From contig JAZRDO010000025.1 of NCBI GenBank assembly GCA_045660325.1, positions 1-30,458 of the forward strand: a stretch of 30,458 nucleotides of DNA. The letters run 5' to 3'. The position numbers and the translations under genes were made by a program. Source of the DNA: SVTX01 sp045660325 (GTDB lineage Bacteria > Bacillota > Clostridia > Oscillospirales > CAG-272). Under the pieces are notes generated by a model that was given only the letters and a program-made list of their open reading frames with translations, had not been told where the DNA came from and did not search any database. This document shows, piece after piece, positions 15,180 through 24,579 of the stretch (the stretch's first letter is position 1; each line of letters starts with the position of its first letter).

Positions 15180-16148
15180 TTGGAAATAACAATTAAAGAT
15201 GTAGCAAAATATGCAGGAGTAGGAATAGGCACTGTTTCAAGAGTTATCAATAACGAAAAGTCAGTAGGTGAAAAAACCAGAAAAAAAGTACTTGAGGCGA
15301 TTGAAGTTCTTGGCTATTCGCGAAACAATATGGCATTTCAATTCAGAAAGAACGAAACTCGTATCATTGCTTTATTAGTGCCCGTCATCAATCACCCATT
15401 CTTTGCAAAATTGGCATATTACATTGAAGACGAAGCAAGCGAGTTCGGCTATTCGGTAATTTTGGTTTCTTCACAGCTAAGTGTTGATAAAGAAGCCACG
15501 ATTATAAAAAAGATTACACACAGAGAAGTTGACGGAGCGGGTTTCGTTACCCACTATATGCACGAAGAGAAGGATTTGAAAAATTGTCCAATCGTTTCGA
15601 TAGATAGAGAATTTGGCGAAAACATACCTTACGTTACAAGTGACAACTATGACGCCACTAAAAAGGCAATAAAGTATATGATAGAGCACGGAGCGGAGAG
15701 GGTAGGCTTTATAGGCTCCAAGCCTCTGGTATTGTCAGAGGTTATGGAAAGAGAACGAGCGTATCTTGACGTTATGGCAGAATACAATATGCCAATTCGT
15801 ATGGTAAACAAGGTTATGCAGCACGGAGAAGAAACGGCAGTAGTTGCAGACTTTTTGGAGAAGTATTCTGACGTTGACGGAGTTTTCGTTTCGGGATATA
15901 CGCTATCACAGGTTTTCTATGATGCTGCGATAGAGCTCGGTAGAAAAATACCCGATGATTTGCAGATAGTTTCATACGACGGCATTTTCAGACAATGGGG
16001 AAGCAGCAATATGACCAGCGTAGAGCAGCCCATTGAAGAAATGGCGAGACAGGTAGTGAGATTGCTTGTCAAAAAAATTCACGGTGAAGAAACTTGCACC
16101 AGAACGGTTTTAAAAACAAAATTTGTGCTTGGCACAACCACTAAGTAA
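15180..16148 (+). CDS. LacI/GalR-family transcriptional regulator
   Basis: The 322-residue product has an N-terminal helix-turn-helix: TIKDVAKYAGVGIGTVSRV at about residues 4-22, then the hinge helix region. A periplasmic-binding-protein-like effector domain follows, ending with the TSVEQPIEEMARQVVRLL pattern typical of the family. I chose TTG 15180 because GGAGG at 15168-15172 gives 7-base spacing; the upstream ATG 15135 lies inside the palindrome and would add an atypical 15-residue tail. It sits mid-locus among GH32 and importer genes and probably represses the promoter at 7775-7803 until fructose or a fructan oligosaccharide binds. The effector is inferred. Confidence 0.92.
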   Translation: MEITIKDVAKYAGVGIGTVSRVINNEKSVGEKTRKKVLEAIEVLGYSRNNMAFQFRKNETRIIALLVPVINHPFFAKLAYYIEDEASEFGYSVILVSSQLSVDKEATIIKKITHREVDGAGFVTHYMHEEKDLKNCPIVSIDREFGENIPYVTSDNYDATKKAIKYMIEHGAERVGFIGSKPLVLSEVMERERAYLDVMAEYNMPIRMVNKVMQHGEETAVVADFLEKYSDVDGVFVSGYTLSQVFYDAAIELGRKIPDDLQIVSYDGIFRQWGSSNMTSVEQPIEEMARQVVRLLVKKIHGEETCTRTVLKTKFVLGTTTK

Positions 16149-16198
16149 TAAAAGAATTAATAAAAAAGCATTCAAAAGCTGTATTTAAGGAGAGAGTT

Positions 16199-17527
16199 AT
16201 GAAAAGATTATTAACTTCAATTATTTCTATTATGCTTATTCTTGCAATGCTGTCAGGTATGGCCGCTTGTGGCGGCGGTATGGGCGGCGTAGGCGGCTCC
16301 GAAGAGCTTCCTGTTGACGAGGACGGTAACGTTATCGTAAAGATTATGTTCCACGTTGACAAATCCTCGACTGAGGGTCAGGCTTATCAGAAGAGAATTA
16401 ATGCGTTTAACACCGCATACAAGGACAAGGGCATTAAGGCTCAGGCTATATTTAAGGCACGTAGCGCAGGCGCTTCGGGCTATGAAACAGAGCTTTTGAA
16501 CAATCAGATTGAGGGAACTCTTGCGGACATCATTACCTTCGATGCACCTAACACGGCTGCATACGCAAACTCCGGATTGCTCTATGATATCAGCGATTTG
16601 ATCCCTAAGGAAGATCAGGATAAGTTCTTCTCGCTTAACAAGTATGAGGGTAAATTGTACGGCTTGCCCATTCAGGAATCCAGTGCGGGCTTCTTCTACA
16701 ACAAGAAGATCTTCCGCGATGCAGGCATAGACGTTAGCGGCTATACTGCTGAAAATCCTTGGACGTTTGCTGATTTCAAGGCAGTTTGCGCAAGACTTAA
16801 ATCTCACGGTGTTACACCCGTAGATATGCGTATTGACGCTACCAAGGATGAAACCGCGCCTTATCTCCTTTATCCCTTTATATATGCCGCAGGCGGTAGC
16901 TTCGTTTCTGACGACGGTTACACAGCAAACGGTTATTACAACTCTTCGGCAACTGCTAAGGGCTTCCAGTTTATTAAGGATCTTATTACTTCCGGATATA
17001 CCTCTTATTCCATTGGTGCAACCGACTTCTTCACAGGAAAGGTTGGTATGTATTTGTCATCCGGTTGGACTATTCCCGACCTTGATAACAAGTACAGAGA
17101 AAACTTTGCTTCACGCGACGATTGGGGACTTTTGCCTTATCCCAAGGACGTAGCGGCAGCAAGTGCGACAGGTAGCTGGTCTTACGCAATTACAAACAAC
17201 CATCATACAGACAAAACAGCTATCGTTGAATTACTTAAGTGGATGACATCCGCAGAGAGCTCCAGAGCAATAACCGATGCAACAGGTATGATCCCCGCGC
17301 GCAGAGACGCGGTTAAGGATTACGCGGTTGGCTCTCCCGAGTACACACTTCTCAAGCAGCTTGAGCTCAGCGGCAAAGAGCGTCCCGTAACCGTTGCATA
17401 TCCCACGTTCTCTATTACCTTTAACCAGGTAATATTCGGCTTGAACAATTCAAGCGTATCAGAGCTTTTAAACAGAGCAACGGGTACTCTTCAGGAATCA
17501 ATTGATAAGATAGTAGATCAACAATAA
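16199..17527 (+). CDS. ABC transporter sugar-binding lipoprotein
   Basis: The 442-residue product begins with a lipoprotein signal peptide ending GMAAC (Cys24) and a Gly-rich spacer. The rest has the layout of CUT1 extracellular solute-binding proteins (family 1): DIITFDAPNTAAYANSG, then LYGLPIQESSAGFFYNKKIF, and later GKVGMYLSSGW. AAGGAGAGAG lies just before ATG 16199. The two permease genes follow at 33 and 1 base spacing, so the three form the importer module, energised by the ATPase at 7900-9348. The ligand is most likely fructose oligosaccharides, judged from the neighbouring GH32 genes. Confidence 0.92.
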   Translation: MKRLLTSIISIMLILAMLSGMAACGGGMGGVGGSEELPVDEDGNVIVKIMFHVDKSSTEGQAYQKRINAFNTAYKDKGIKAQAIFKARSAGASGYETELLNNQIEGTLADIITFDAPNTAAYANSGLLYDISDLIPKEDQDKFFSLNKYEGKLYGLPIQESSAGFFYNKKIFRDAGIDVSGYTAENPWTFADFKAVCARLKSHGVTPVDMRIDATKDETAPYLLYPFIYAAGGSFVSDDGYTANGYYNSSATAKGFQFIKDLITSGYTSYSIGATDFFTGKVGMYLSSGWTIPDLDNKYRENFASRDDWGLLPYPKDVAAASATGSWSYAITNNHHTDKTAIVELLKWMTSAESSRAITDATGMIPARRDAVKDYAVGSPEYTLLKQLELSGKERPVTVAYPTFSITFNQVIFGLNNSSVSELLNRATGTLQESIDKIVDQQ

Positions 17528-17560
17528 TTATAAACTGCTAAATTAGCTACTAATGAAAAA

Positions 17561-18532
17561 ATGATAAAAACAGCAATAATTATATTCTTGTTATTTTTCC
17601 TCGCTTTCTGTGGCTTTGTCGTATATGACTTAGTCACTTCAAAGCGGCGAAAAGAGGTATATAGAGTGAAATCCTCGGCAACGGCATATCTTATGCTTTT
17701 GCCGGCGATAGCTCTTGCCTTCTTATTTATATTACTGCCGATTTTATATTCATTGGGCTATGCTTTTACCAATTATTATTTGCTTAGACCCAATAATATT
17801 GAAATTAGATATTTTGAAAATTTCGTTAAGCTTTTTAAGGAAATTTCCGATAAAGGTATGCTTTACAGTGCGATCAAGAACACAGCTACCTTCGTTATCG
17901 GAGTCGTTCCTTTGCAGATCCTGCTCGCATTGCTGCTTGCACTTTTTGTAAATCGTCCCTGCTTCGGAAGCAAGGTCTTTAAGGTTTGCTTTTTCGCTCC
18001 CGTAGTAATTTCGCTTTCGATTACTGCATTCTTGTGGGAACAAATATTGGCGCCCGGCCCGGGAGGACTTTTGAATTCAATGCTTGGCATATTCGGTGTA
18101 CCGCCGCACGATTGGCTGCGCGATCCGAATACCGCAATGCCTTGTATTATCCTACTCAGTGCATGGCAGGGATGCGGTTATCAGATGCTGATTTTCCTCT
18201 CAGGTCTTTCGAATATCCGAAAAGATCTTTATGAGGCGGCTTCTCTCGACGGTGCGAGCTGGTGGCATAAGTTCTGGCTTGTAACGTGGCCCGGTTTGCG
18301 TTCTACGTTTGTTTACATACTTATCACCGTATTTATCGGTGCTTGTAGAATCCTGACTCAGCCGATGCTTATGACAGGATATATGGAGCATACGGTAACG
18401 CTGTCTTATTATATGTATAACCTCGGTTATACTGAACGTATGGTTGGTGCGTCCTCTGCAGTGGCGCTGCTTATGACAATATTTATTGGCGGCGTAACGC
18501 TTATTCAGCGTAGATTGTTCAGGGAGAAGTGA
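17561..18532 (+). CDS. ABC sugar transporter permease (MsmF/LacF type)
   Basis: The 323-residue integral membrane protein has the EAA loop EAASLDGASWWHKFWLVTWP (about 225-244) that docks onto the ATPase, and the opening TAYLMLLPAIALAFLFILLP typical of CUT1 permeases. ATG 17561 lacks a clear ribosome binding site. It adds an N-terminal membrane segment (about 5-27) and a basic SKRRKEVYR. A GTG at 17667, preceded by AGAGG, would start where most family members do (288 residues). I keep the longer form because the extra segment looks like a real membrane helix. It pairs with the permease at 18534-19451. Confidence 0.88.
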   Translation: MIKTAIIIFLLFFLAFCGFVVYDLVTSKRRKEVYRVKSSATAYLMLLPAIALAFLFILLPILYSLGYAFTNYYLLRPNNIEIRYFENFVKLFKEISDKGMLYSAIKNTATFVIGVVPLQILLALLLALFVNRPCFGSKVFKVCFFAPVVISLSITAFLWEQILAPGPGGLLNSMLGIFGVPPHDWLRDPNTAMPCIILLSAWQGCGYQMLIFLSGLSNIRKDLYEAASLDGASWWHKFWLVTWPGLRSTFVYILITVFIGACRILTQPMLMTGYMEHTVTLSYYMYNLGYTERMVGASSAVALLMTIFIGGVTLIQRRLFREK

Positions 18533-18533
18533 T

Positions 18534-19451
18534 ATGAAAAAAAGTATAAAAGATTTGCCTAATTTCAGGCCTAATAAAACGCCCGTCAAAAAAACGGTCA
18601 AGGAAATTATATATTACGTCGTTGGAATTGTTTTATCCTTAATCTTTATACTTCCGATTATGTATATGCTGGCAACGTCTGCCAAGAGTGAGTTTGCTTA
18701 TGCGGAAAGTATAGGAACGATAAAAATGTTCTTGCCCGATTTTGCAAATGCGTCGGTTGCGTTTGAAAATTATAAAAGCGTTTTACTTGATTACGACATT
18801 TGGAAATATGCTTTGAACAGCTTTATATACGCTGCATTCGTTATAGTGCTTAACATACTTATAAACGGACTTGCGGGTTATGCTATGGCAAAGCTTACGT
18901 TCCCCGGCAAAAAACTGTTGTCATTCTTAATTATTTTCTTGATAGTAGTACCGGTGGAAACGTCAATCATACCGCTTTACTCGATAGTAAAAATTATGCT
19001 TGGGCTAAAACAACAGCTCTCTGTCGTAGGTGTAATATTACCGGCGGCGATAAGCATATTCAACATTTTCTTATTTATGCAATTTTTCCAGAATATTCCC
19101 AAGGAATATGAAGAAGCCGCGCGTATGGACGGCGCAAGTACTTTGGGTGTGTTTTTCAAGGTTATTATGCCCTTGTCAAAGCCCATACTTGCAACGGTGG
19201 CAGTATTCTGCTTTATCGGTGTTTGGAACGATTATCTTTGGCCGGCAATGATATTGCCGTCTGCCAATGACGGATCATGGCCGCTCTTACCGATACAAAC
19301 GGCGCTTATTACTATAAAGAGTATTGAAAGTATTACCACGGGTGAGATCATGGCCTCGCTGGTAATCACAAGTATACCCATTTTCGTAGTTTACGTTGCG
19401 GCACAAAAATACATTGTACAGGGCTTCGGTACGTCTGGGCTTAAAATGTGA
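18534..19451 (+). CDS. ABC sugar transporter permease (MsmG/LacG type)
   Basis: The 305-residue membrane protein is the second CUT1 permease. It has a cytoplasmic basic N-terminus, about six membrane segments and the EAA loop EEAARMDGASTLGVFFKVIMP (split here as EEAARMDGAS then TLGVFFKVIMP, about 193-213). It ends AAQKYIVQGFGTSGLKM, close to the usual end KYFVQGLTAGAVKG. GGGAGAAG precedes ATG 18534, which begins 1 base after the stop of the first permease. Together they form the membrane channel for the sugar delivered by the binding lipoprotein at 16199-17527. Confidence 0.92.
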   Translation: MKKSIKDLPNFRPNKTPVKKTVKEIIYYVVGIVLSLIFILPIMYMLATSAKSEFAYAESIGTIKMFLPDFANASVAFENYKSVLLDYDIWKYALNSFIYAAFVIVLNILINGLAGYAMAKLTFPGKKLLSFLIIFLIVVPVETSIIPLYSIVKIMLGLKQQLSVVGVILPAAISIFNIFLFMQFFQNIPKEYEEAARMDGASTLGVFFKVIMPLSKPILATVAVFCFIGVWNDYLWPAMILPSANDGSWPLLPIQTALITIKSIESITTGEIMASLVITSIPIFVVYVAAQKYIVQGFGTSGLKM

Positions 19452-19457
19452 GGATTT

Positions 19458-21980
19458 ATGAAAAAATTAAAATTGATAATAGTATTATTAATGTGCCTGA
19501 TCATGCTTGTTTGCGCAGTGTCGGGATGTAAAAACACTGCCGACGAGCCTGAAAAGGTTACAGAGGAAATAAGCAGCCTTTTGTTGCATTATTCTCTCGA
19601 TGAATCCACTGGCAGTCTTGCAAAGGAATCTGTCAGTGATAAGGATTATACGATAAACTATGTATTTAACGAACAGAATGCGGAAAATCTTTTCAAGGAA
19701 CCTAACGATCCTTTAAGAAGACCCGGTGTAAAGGGTAACGCCTTATACATGGACGGTTTTTCAAACAATATCGTTAACAAGGATTTTGTAGCTCCGTCCT
19801 CGACAATCACAATGTCCGCATGGGTAGCTCCCAGAGTTTTTGAAAACATAGTTCATTACGACGGCGCGTCCGATGCAGCGGGACACACCCGTATGACATC
19901 TATCATCAATAAGGGTGATATTGAAATGTGCGAGGGCTTCCTTCTCGGTTACGGCAGACTCGGCCTTTGGGGAGTTCAGTTAGCATTGCACAGCGAGGAA
20001 ACGGGCGAAGATTTCGTGGTTGGCTTCTACGATCCGATTAATGCGCTTCCTCTTTACGAATGGTCGCACGTTGCGGTTGCATTTGATGGCAACACAGGAT
20101 ACATCGGACTCTTCTACAATGGAGAGAAGGCATATGAAGCACTTATTCCCGAGCTTGTTTCAACAACTATAATTTCCACCGAAGAACCTTTGCGCATAGG
20201 CTGCTACGTTAGCCCGCAGATTGAATTCGGTATTAAAAGACAGATGGTTTCAGGTCTTTTGGATGAGGTTAAGATCTATTCTGATAGCTTAACACCCAAA
20301 GAAATTACTGATATTTACAATGACACCGATTCCACTGAGGCGCATCCCAAGCTTGATTGGAAGGATATCGCGCTTGATTCTTCGGTTTATGAGGGCGACC
20401 GTTACCGTCCGCAGTATCACGCGCTGCCTCCCGCAGTATGGATGAATGAGCCCCATTCTCCCTTCTACTACAAGGGTATGTATCACGTGTTCTATCAGCA
20501 CAACCCCGCAGGTCCCTATTGGTCTCAGATCCGTTGGGGACACATAGTAAGTAAGGATATGATTCATTGGGAGTACGTTAAGGATGCCGTTGTTCCTACC
20601 GAAGGCATTTGTCCTGAGGGTATTTGGACCGGTGGCGCTTGCATAGGTCCCGATGGCACGCCCTGGCTTGCTATTACGGCAGGTACGAATTTGTACGGTA
20701 ATCCCAATCACGGTGGACAAAACGTTGCCTTTGCTCATGCGGCGGATCCCAATGACCCCTATCTTACCGAATGGGTGGTTGAGGATAAGCTTGTTATCAC
20801 CCAGCCTAACGACAATTCGCAGGGCGAAAGAGAACAGTTCCGCGATCCCTTCGTTTGGTATGATGACGGCGTTTATTATATGATGGTTTCGACCTCCATT
20901 CCCGGTGCAGGTGGTTCTGCTGTTATCTATACATCTTCAAATATGAGAGAATGGGACCATCGCGGTTATCTGTATCAGTGTGATTATAACAGATATCCTG
21001 AACAGGGTGCGCATTGGGAGTGCGTAGTTATGCTTCCCATAAGCACAAAGGATGGCTCTCAGACAAAATACATTTTGTTCGACTGTCCTCAGTATACCGT
21101 AGACGGTTACATCGTTGAATGTTATTATTGGATAGGAACGTTTGATAAAAACACTTGCAGATTTATCGCAGATGACGATCAGCCCAAGCTGTTCGATTTG
21201 GGAAGAGGCGTATATACAGGTCAGAATGGCTTCTGCTTCTTGACCGAAGAGGATATCGCTAATGGAAAGACCAGCTACGAACAGGGAAGAACTATTATTT
21301 ATGCTATTGCTCAGGGTAAGGATGCGGGTACGGCACAGAACTACACCGCAGGCTGGGCACACAACTTCGCAATTCCGCTTGAGTTGTGGCTTTCCGATGA
21401 CGGCAAGGAGGTTATCCGCGAGCCCATCAAGGAAGTAGAAACATTAAGACAAGAGACATTGTATTCCTACACAGGTGAGGGCAAAACTGCCGACGAGATC
21501 AACGGTGAGATTTCACAGATCCGCGGCGATATGCTCGAAATCAGAGCAAAGATAACGCTTGATCCCTCGAGCCCTCAGTATTCCGCAGGTATGTTCTTAA
21601 GATATAATCCCAACGTTGTAGACGGAATTACTGAAAGAACCGAAATCAGATTCTCTCACGACGGCGTTGTGGTTGAGAGAAATCAGTCCTCGTTGCTTGA
21701 TTACGTTAACCGTCAGCCCAGCCATAATTGGGATAGAGTTAAGAAGGAATATGAAATAACAATACTGTTAGACCGTTCGATGCTTGAGGTCTATATTGAC
21801 GGAGTTATCAGCTTTACAACGAGAATTTATCCGAAATACGGCGACTCTGATTATTTAAAGATTTTTGATAATAATGGAAACATTAAGTTTACCGAACTTC
21901 ACATTTACCGTATGGGTAGTGCTTACAGCGACACCGTAACACCTCCTTATTATGGTAATATGGGAAATTTGGGTGAATAA
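19458..21980 (+). CDS. Secreted GH32 lipoprotein with N-terminal LamG-like domain
   Basis: The 840-residue product has a lipobox VSGC (Cys24). A LamG/concanavalin-type sandwich spans about 38-290, including YEWSHVAVAFDGNTGYIGLF and the end GLLDEVKIYSDSLTPKEI. GH32 begins near 318. The nucleophile block reads WMNEPHSPFYYKG, so position 331 is Glu where WxNDPNG normally has Asp. The RDP block is intact (FRDPFVW, Asp463), and HWECVV supplies Glu521 at the acid/base position. A C-terminal GH32 sandwich follows (about 670-820). The start has GAGG overlapping the permease stop. It may be a GH32 subgroup with a different product profile, or weakly active; I cannot tell which. Confidence 0.9.
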   Translation: MKKLKLIIVLLMCLIMLVCAVSGCKNTADEPEKVTEEISSLLLHYSLDESTGSLAKESVSDKDYTINYVFNEQNAENLFKEPNDPLRRPGVKGNALYMDGFSNNIVNKDFVAPSSTITMSAWVAPRVFENIVHYDGASDAAGHTRMTSIINKGDIEMCEGFLLGYGRLGLWGVQLALHSEETGEDFVVGFYDPINALPLYEWSHVAVAFDGNTGYIGLFYNGEKAYEALIPELVSTTIISTEEPLRIGCYVSPQIEFGIKRQMVSGLLDEVKIYSDSLTPKEITDIYNDTDSTEAHPKLDWKDIALDSSVYEGDRYRPQYHALPPAVWMNEPHSPFYYKGMYHVFYQHNPAGPYWSQIRWGHIVSKDMIHWEYVKDAVVPTEGICPEGIWTGGACIGPDGTPWLAITAGTNLYGNPNHGGQNVAFAHAADPNDPYLTEWVVEDKLVITQPNDNSQGEREQFRDPFVWYDDGVYYMMVSTSIPGAGGSAVIYTSSNMREWDHRGYLYQCDYNRYPEQGAHWECVVMLPISTKDGSQTKYILFDCPQYTVDGYIVECYYWIGTFDKNTCRFIADDDQPKLFDLGRGVYTGQNGFCFLTEEDIANGKTSYEQGRTIIYAIAQGKDAGTAQNYTAGWAHNFAIPLELWLSDDGKEVIREPIKEVETLRQETLYSYTGEGKTADEINGEISQIRGDMLEIRAKITLDPSSPQYSAGMFLRYNPNVVDGITERTEIRFSHDGVVVERNQSSLLDYVNRQPSHNWDRVKKEYEITILLDRSMLEVYIDGVISFTTRIYPKYGDSDYLKIFDNNGNIKFTELHIYRMGSAYSDTVTPPYYGNMGNLGE

Positions 21981-21991
21981 GGGGAGGAAAT

Positions 21992-24478
21992 ATGCGTAAA
22001 AAATTAATTGCATTTTTATGTTTTTTATGTATACTCTTGACTTCGTGCGTTGGCTTATCTGCTTGTAAAGGCAACAACAAGCAGCCCGACGTTCAACCGC
22101 CAAAGCCCAAAACTCTTATAAACGGTGGTTTTGAATCGGCTGACCTGTCCGGCTGGACAGTTGAATACGGAGATGCCTTTGACGATGATTGCGTTTCTTC
22201 TCGCAAAACCTTTATGTTTGATAATGATGCAAACCACAACGTTTTGTCTATTAATCAGACAGGTAACTGGTATCTTACGGGAAAGGGTTACCACGGCAAA
22301 TATTCGAGCGTGAGAACAGGAGCTATTCGTTCAAACACCTTCACTCTTCCCGAAGACGGTGTTATCAGCCTTAAATTGGCAGGTGGTGCATTGACCGTGG
22401 GCAAGGGAACAGGCGCACCCTTGAAGGCGAAGGAAAAGCTTTGCTACGTTGGTTTTTATCTTGCAGAAAACGATAAGCTTATCGCAATGCAGACAAACGA
22501 GTATTTCCATGAGCACACAGAGGAATACATAATCCCCGAAAGATATGCATCGGGTGTATATAATACCGATAACTTTTATGAATATTACGTAGATTTATCG
22601 GAATATAAAAATCAGGAAATTTATATTAGAATCGTAGATAATGACGAAAGTCATTACTACGGTTATATCGCAGTAGACGATATAAGAGTAGGCGAATACG
22701 TTGATCCTCAGACCGAGGGCAACTTCTTCACTAAGGTTATCGACTATGAAACCGGAGCGACTGCTCCATCGGAGTACGAAATTAAAAACGGCGGATTTGA
22801 ATTAGGCTCGCTTGCGGGCTGGACGATCGTCGAGGGTGATGCTTTCTCTAACGATGGCGTAAACACCGAGAGCGTTTGGTGGAATGAGAACATTACCTAC
22901 TCCCGTGATGGAGATTATCATTACGGAAAATACAAGCCTGAAGCGACGGGCGTTATGCGCTCATCGGAATTCGTTTTGGGCGGATCCGGATACATAAGCT
23001 ATAAGCTTGGTGGCTGTTCTGACAACAGCAAAGCATACTTAAGATTTATGGTAAAGCGTGGCGAAGAGGTTACGGAGGTTGCCAGATATTCTAACTTCAA
23101 GTTCTGGAACTACCAGTTCCCCTACGTTCAGAACGGTATGCGACTCTTGAATATGGTTCAGTATTACGTAGATCTTTCCAAATACATCGGCGAAACAATG
23201 TACATCGAGGTTGTTGATACAAACGCTTCAGCCGATGAATTAGGATGTATTACCTTGGATAGCGTTAAAACCTATTGGGCAGAGAAGCCCGTTTGGATTG
23301 ACAGTGAATCCTTCCTTGCCGCATATGATTCGGACATTATGCCCGAAAGTGAATATCAGGTAATAAACGGTGGCTTTGAAACGGGTGATCTGACAGGTTG
23401 GACGTTAGAGGGCGAAAAAATCGGACTTGTAACAAATGCTTCAGGCTGGTGGGCAGAGAATCTTCCCTACAACAAGAAGGGCGCATATTTGTTCTCCGGT
23501 GTTGTAAATGAAGGCCAGGGTGTGCTTGAATCCCACAAGGGTACTTTAACAAGCTCCGCATTTACAGTTGGCGGTAGCGGATATATCACATTTATGCTCG
23601 GCGGCGGTGGCAATCCTCTTGAATGTTACGTATCTATTATTGATGCAAATACGGGAGAAGAGCTTGCACGCTACGCTAACAGATTGTTTAGCGACAAGGG
23701 CATTGGTATAATCAACAACGGAAGTAATCTTGCAAACATGGTTTCGTATAAGGCTGACCTTTCCGAATTTATGGGCAGAAGCCTCAAGATTCGCATAGTT
23801 GATAATTCAATTAACAATTGGGGCTTGATTACCGCGGATAGCTTTGTGACCTATTATAAGGAAGCAAGTGCTGTACCGGCCGGTGCAAATCTTGTCGTTG
23901 ACATTAAGCCCGAGCCTCTTCCCGACACTGTTCTCGGCGAAAACAATAAGTATCAGGTGCTTAACGGCGACTTTGAAACCGGCGATTTAACCGGTTGGAA
24001 TCTTGAAACAACCTTTGGCGAGATCGGATACGTATCAGCGCAGGACGTTTTCTGGAAAAATGCGGATAAGCCTTATAATAAGGACGGCAGATTCCTCTTT
24101 ACCGGTATAGAGGACGTTATGGGCAGTATGGAAGCAGCAAAGGGTGCGCTCACAAGTGAGGTCTTTACTGTGGGCGGTTGCGGATTTATAACCTTTAAAT
24201 TGGGCGGCGGATACAATCCGGATTGCTATATTGAAATAATTGACGTAGACGCCAATCGTGTAATAGCAAAATATCACAACGACAATCCCGACAGTAACGA
24301 GGGTTATATGTTTAGATTCAAGGCGGATCTGACTAACTTTATCGGCAAAAGGGTTTACATCAGAGTTGTGGACAATGCCGAGTCCGCTTGGGGTTGCTTG
24401 GCGGTAGACAGCTTTATTACATATTATAGTTCGATTGAAGACTTGCCCGAGGCAACTCTTATTGAAAGCAAAATTTAA
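21992..24478 (+). CDS. Surface lipoprotein with four tandem beta-sandwich (CBM-like) modules
   Basis: The 828-residue product has a lipoprotein signal with two possible lipoboxes, LTSC (Cys19) and LSAC (Cys25). Four modules of about 200 residues follow. Each opens with NGGFEx..L.GW (near residues 43, 265, 457 and 656), passes through a GYITFMLGGGGN-like strand, and closes with IRIVDN and a FVTYY-like end. The fold pattern is that of galactose-binding-like carbohydrate-binding modules. No catalytic motif is visible, so binding of fructan at the cell surface is inferred from position. GGGGAGG precedes ATG 21992, 11 bases after the GH32 stop. The same module recurs in the next gene. Confidence 0.85.
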   Translation: MRKKLIAFLCFLCILLTSCVGLSACKGNNKQPDVQPPKPKTLINGGFESADLSGWTVEYGDAFDDDCVSSRKTFMFDNDANHNVLSINQTGNWYLTGKGYHGKYSSVRTGAIRSNTFTLPEDGVISLKLAGGALTVGKGTGAPLKAKEKLCYVGFYLAENDKLIAMQTNEYFHEHTEEYIIPERYASGVYNTDNFYEYYVDLSEYKNQEIYIRIVDNDESHYYGYIAVDDIRVGEYVDPQTEGNFFTKVIDYETGATAPSEYEIKNGGFELGSLAGWTIVEGDAFSNDGVNTESVWWNENITYSRDGDYHYGKYKPEATGVMRSSEFVLGGSGYISYKLGGCSDNSKAYLRFMVKRGEEVTEVARYSNFKFWNYQFPYVQNGMRLLNMVQYYVDLSKYIGETMYIEVVDTNASADELGCITLDSVKTYWAEKPVWIDSESFLAAYDSDIMPESEYQVINGGFETGDLTGWTLEGEKIGLVTNASGWWAENLPYNKKGAYLFSGVVNEGQGVLESHKGTLTSSAFTVGGSGYITFMLGGGGNPLECYVSIIDANTGEELARYANRLFSDKGIGIINNGSNLANMVSYKADLSEFMGRSLKIRIVDNSINNWGLITADSFVTYYKEASAVPAGANLVVDIKPEPLPDTVLGENNKYQVLNGDFETGDLTGWNLETTFGEIGYVSAQDVFWKNADKPYNKDGRFLFTGIEDVMGSMEAAKGALTSEVFTVGGCGFITFKLGGGYNPDCYIEIIDVDANRVIAKYHNDNPDSNEGYMFRFKADLTNFIGKRVYIRVVDNAESAWGCLAVDSFITYYSSIEDLPEATLIESKI

Positions 24479-24490
24479 TTAAAGCAAATA

Positions 24491-24514
24491 TCCCCCATCG
24501 CATACGGTGGGGGA
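24491..24514 (+). terminator. Strong hairpin between the two module-repeat lipoprotein genes
   Basis: TCCCCCATCG and CGGTGGGGGA form a 10-base stem (one G-T pair) around CATA. The following sequence is A-rich, not a T-run, so it is a weak intrinsic terminator on the plus strand. It could instead stabilise the 3' end of the upstream message or lower expression of the downstream gene. Confidence 0.5.
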
Positions 24515-24579
24515 ACAAGAAAAACCCAAACAATAAACAATTAGCGACTTAAATATTAAAAAATTAAGGGGCAGAAAAA

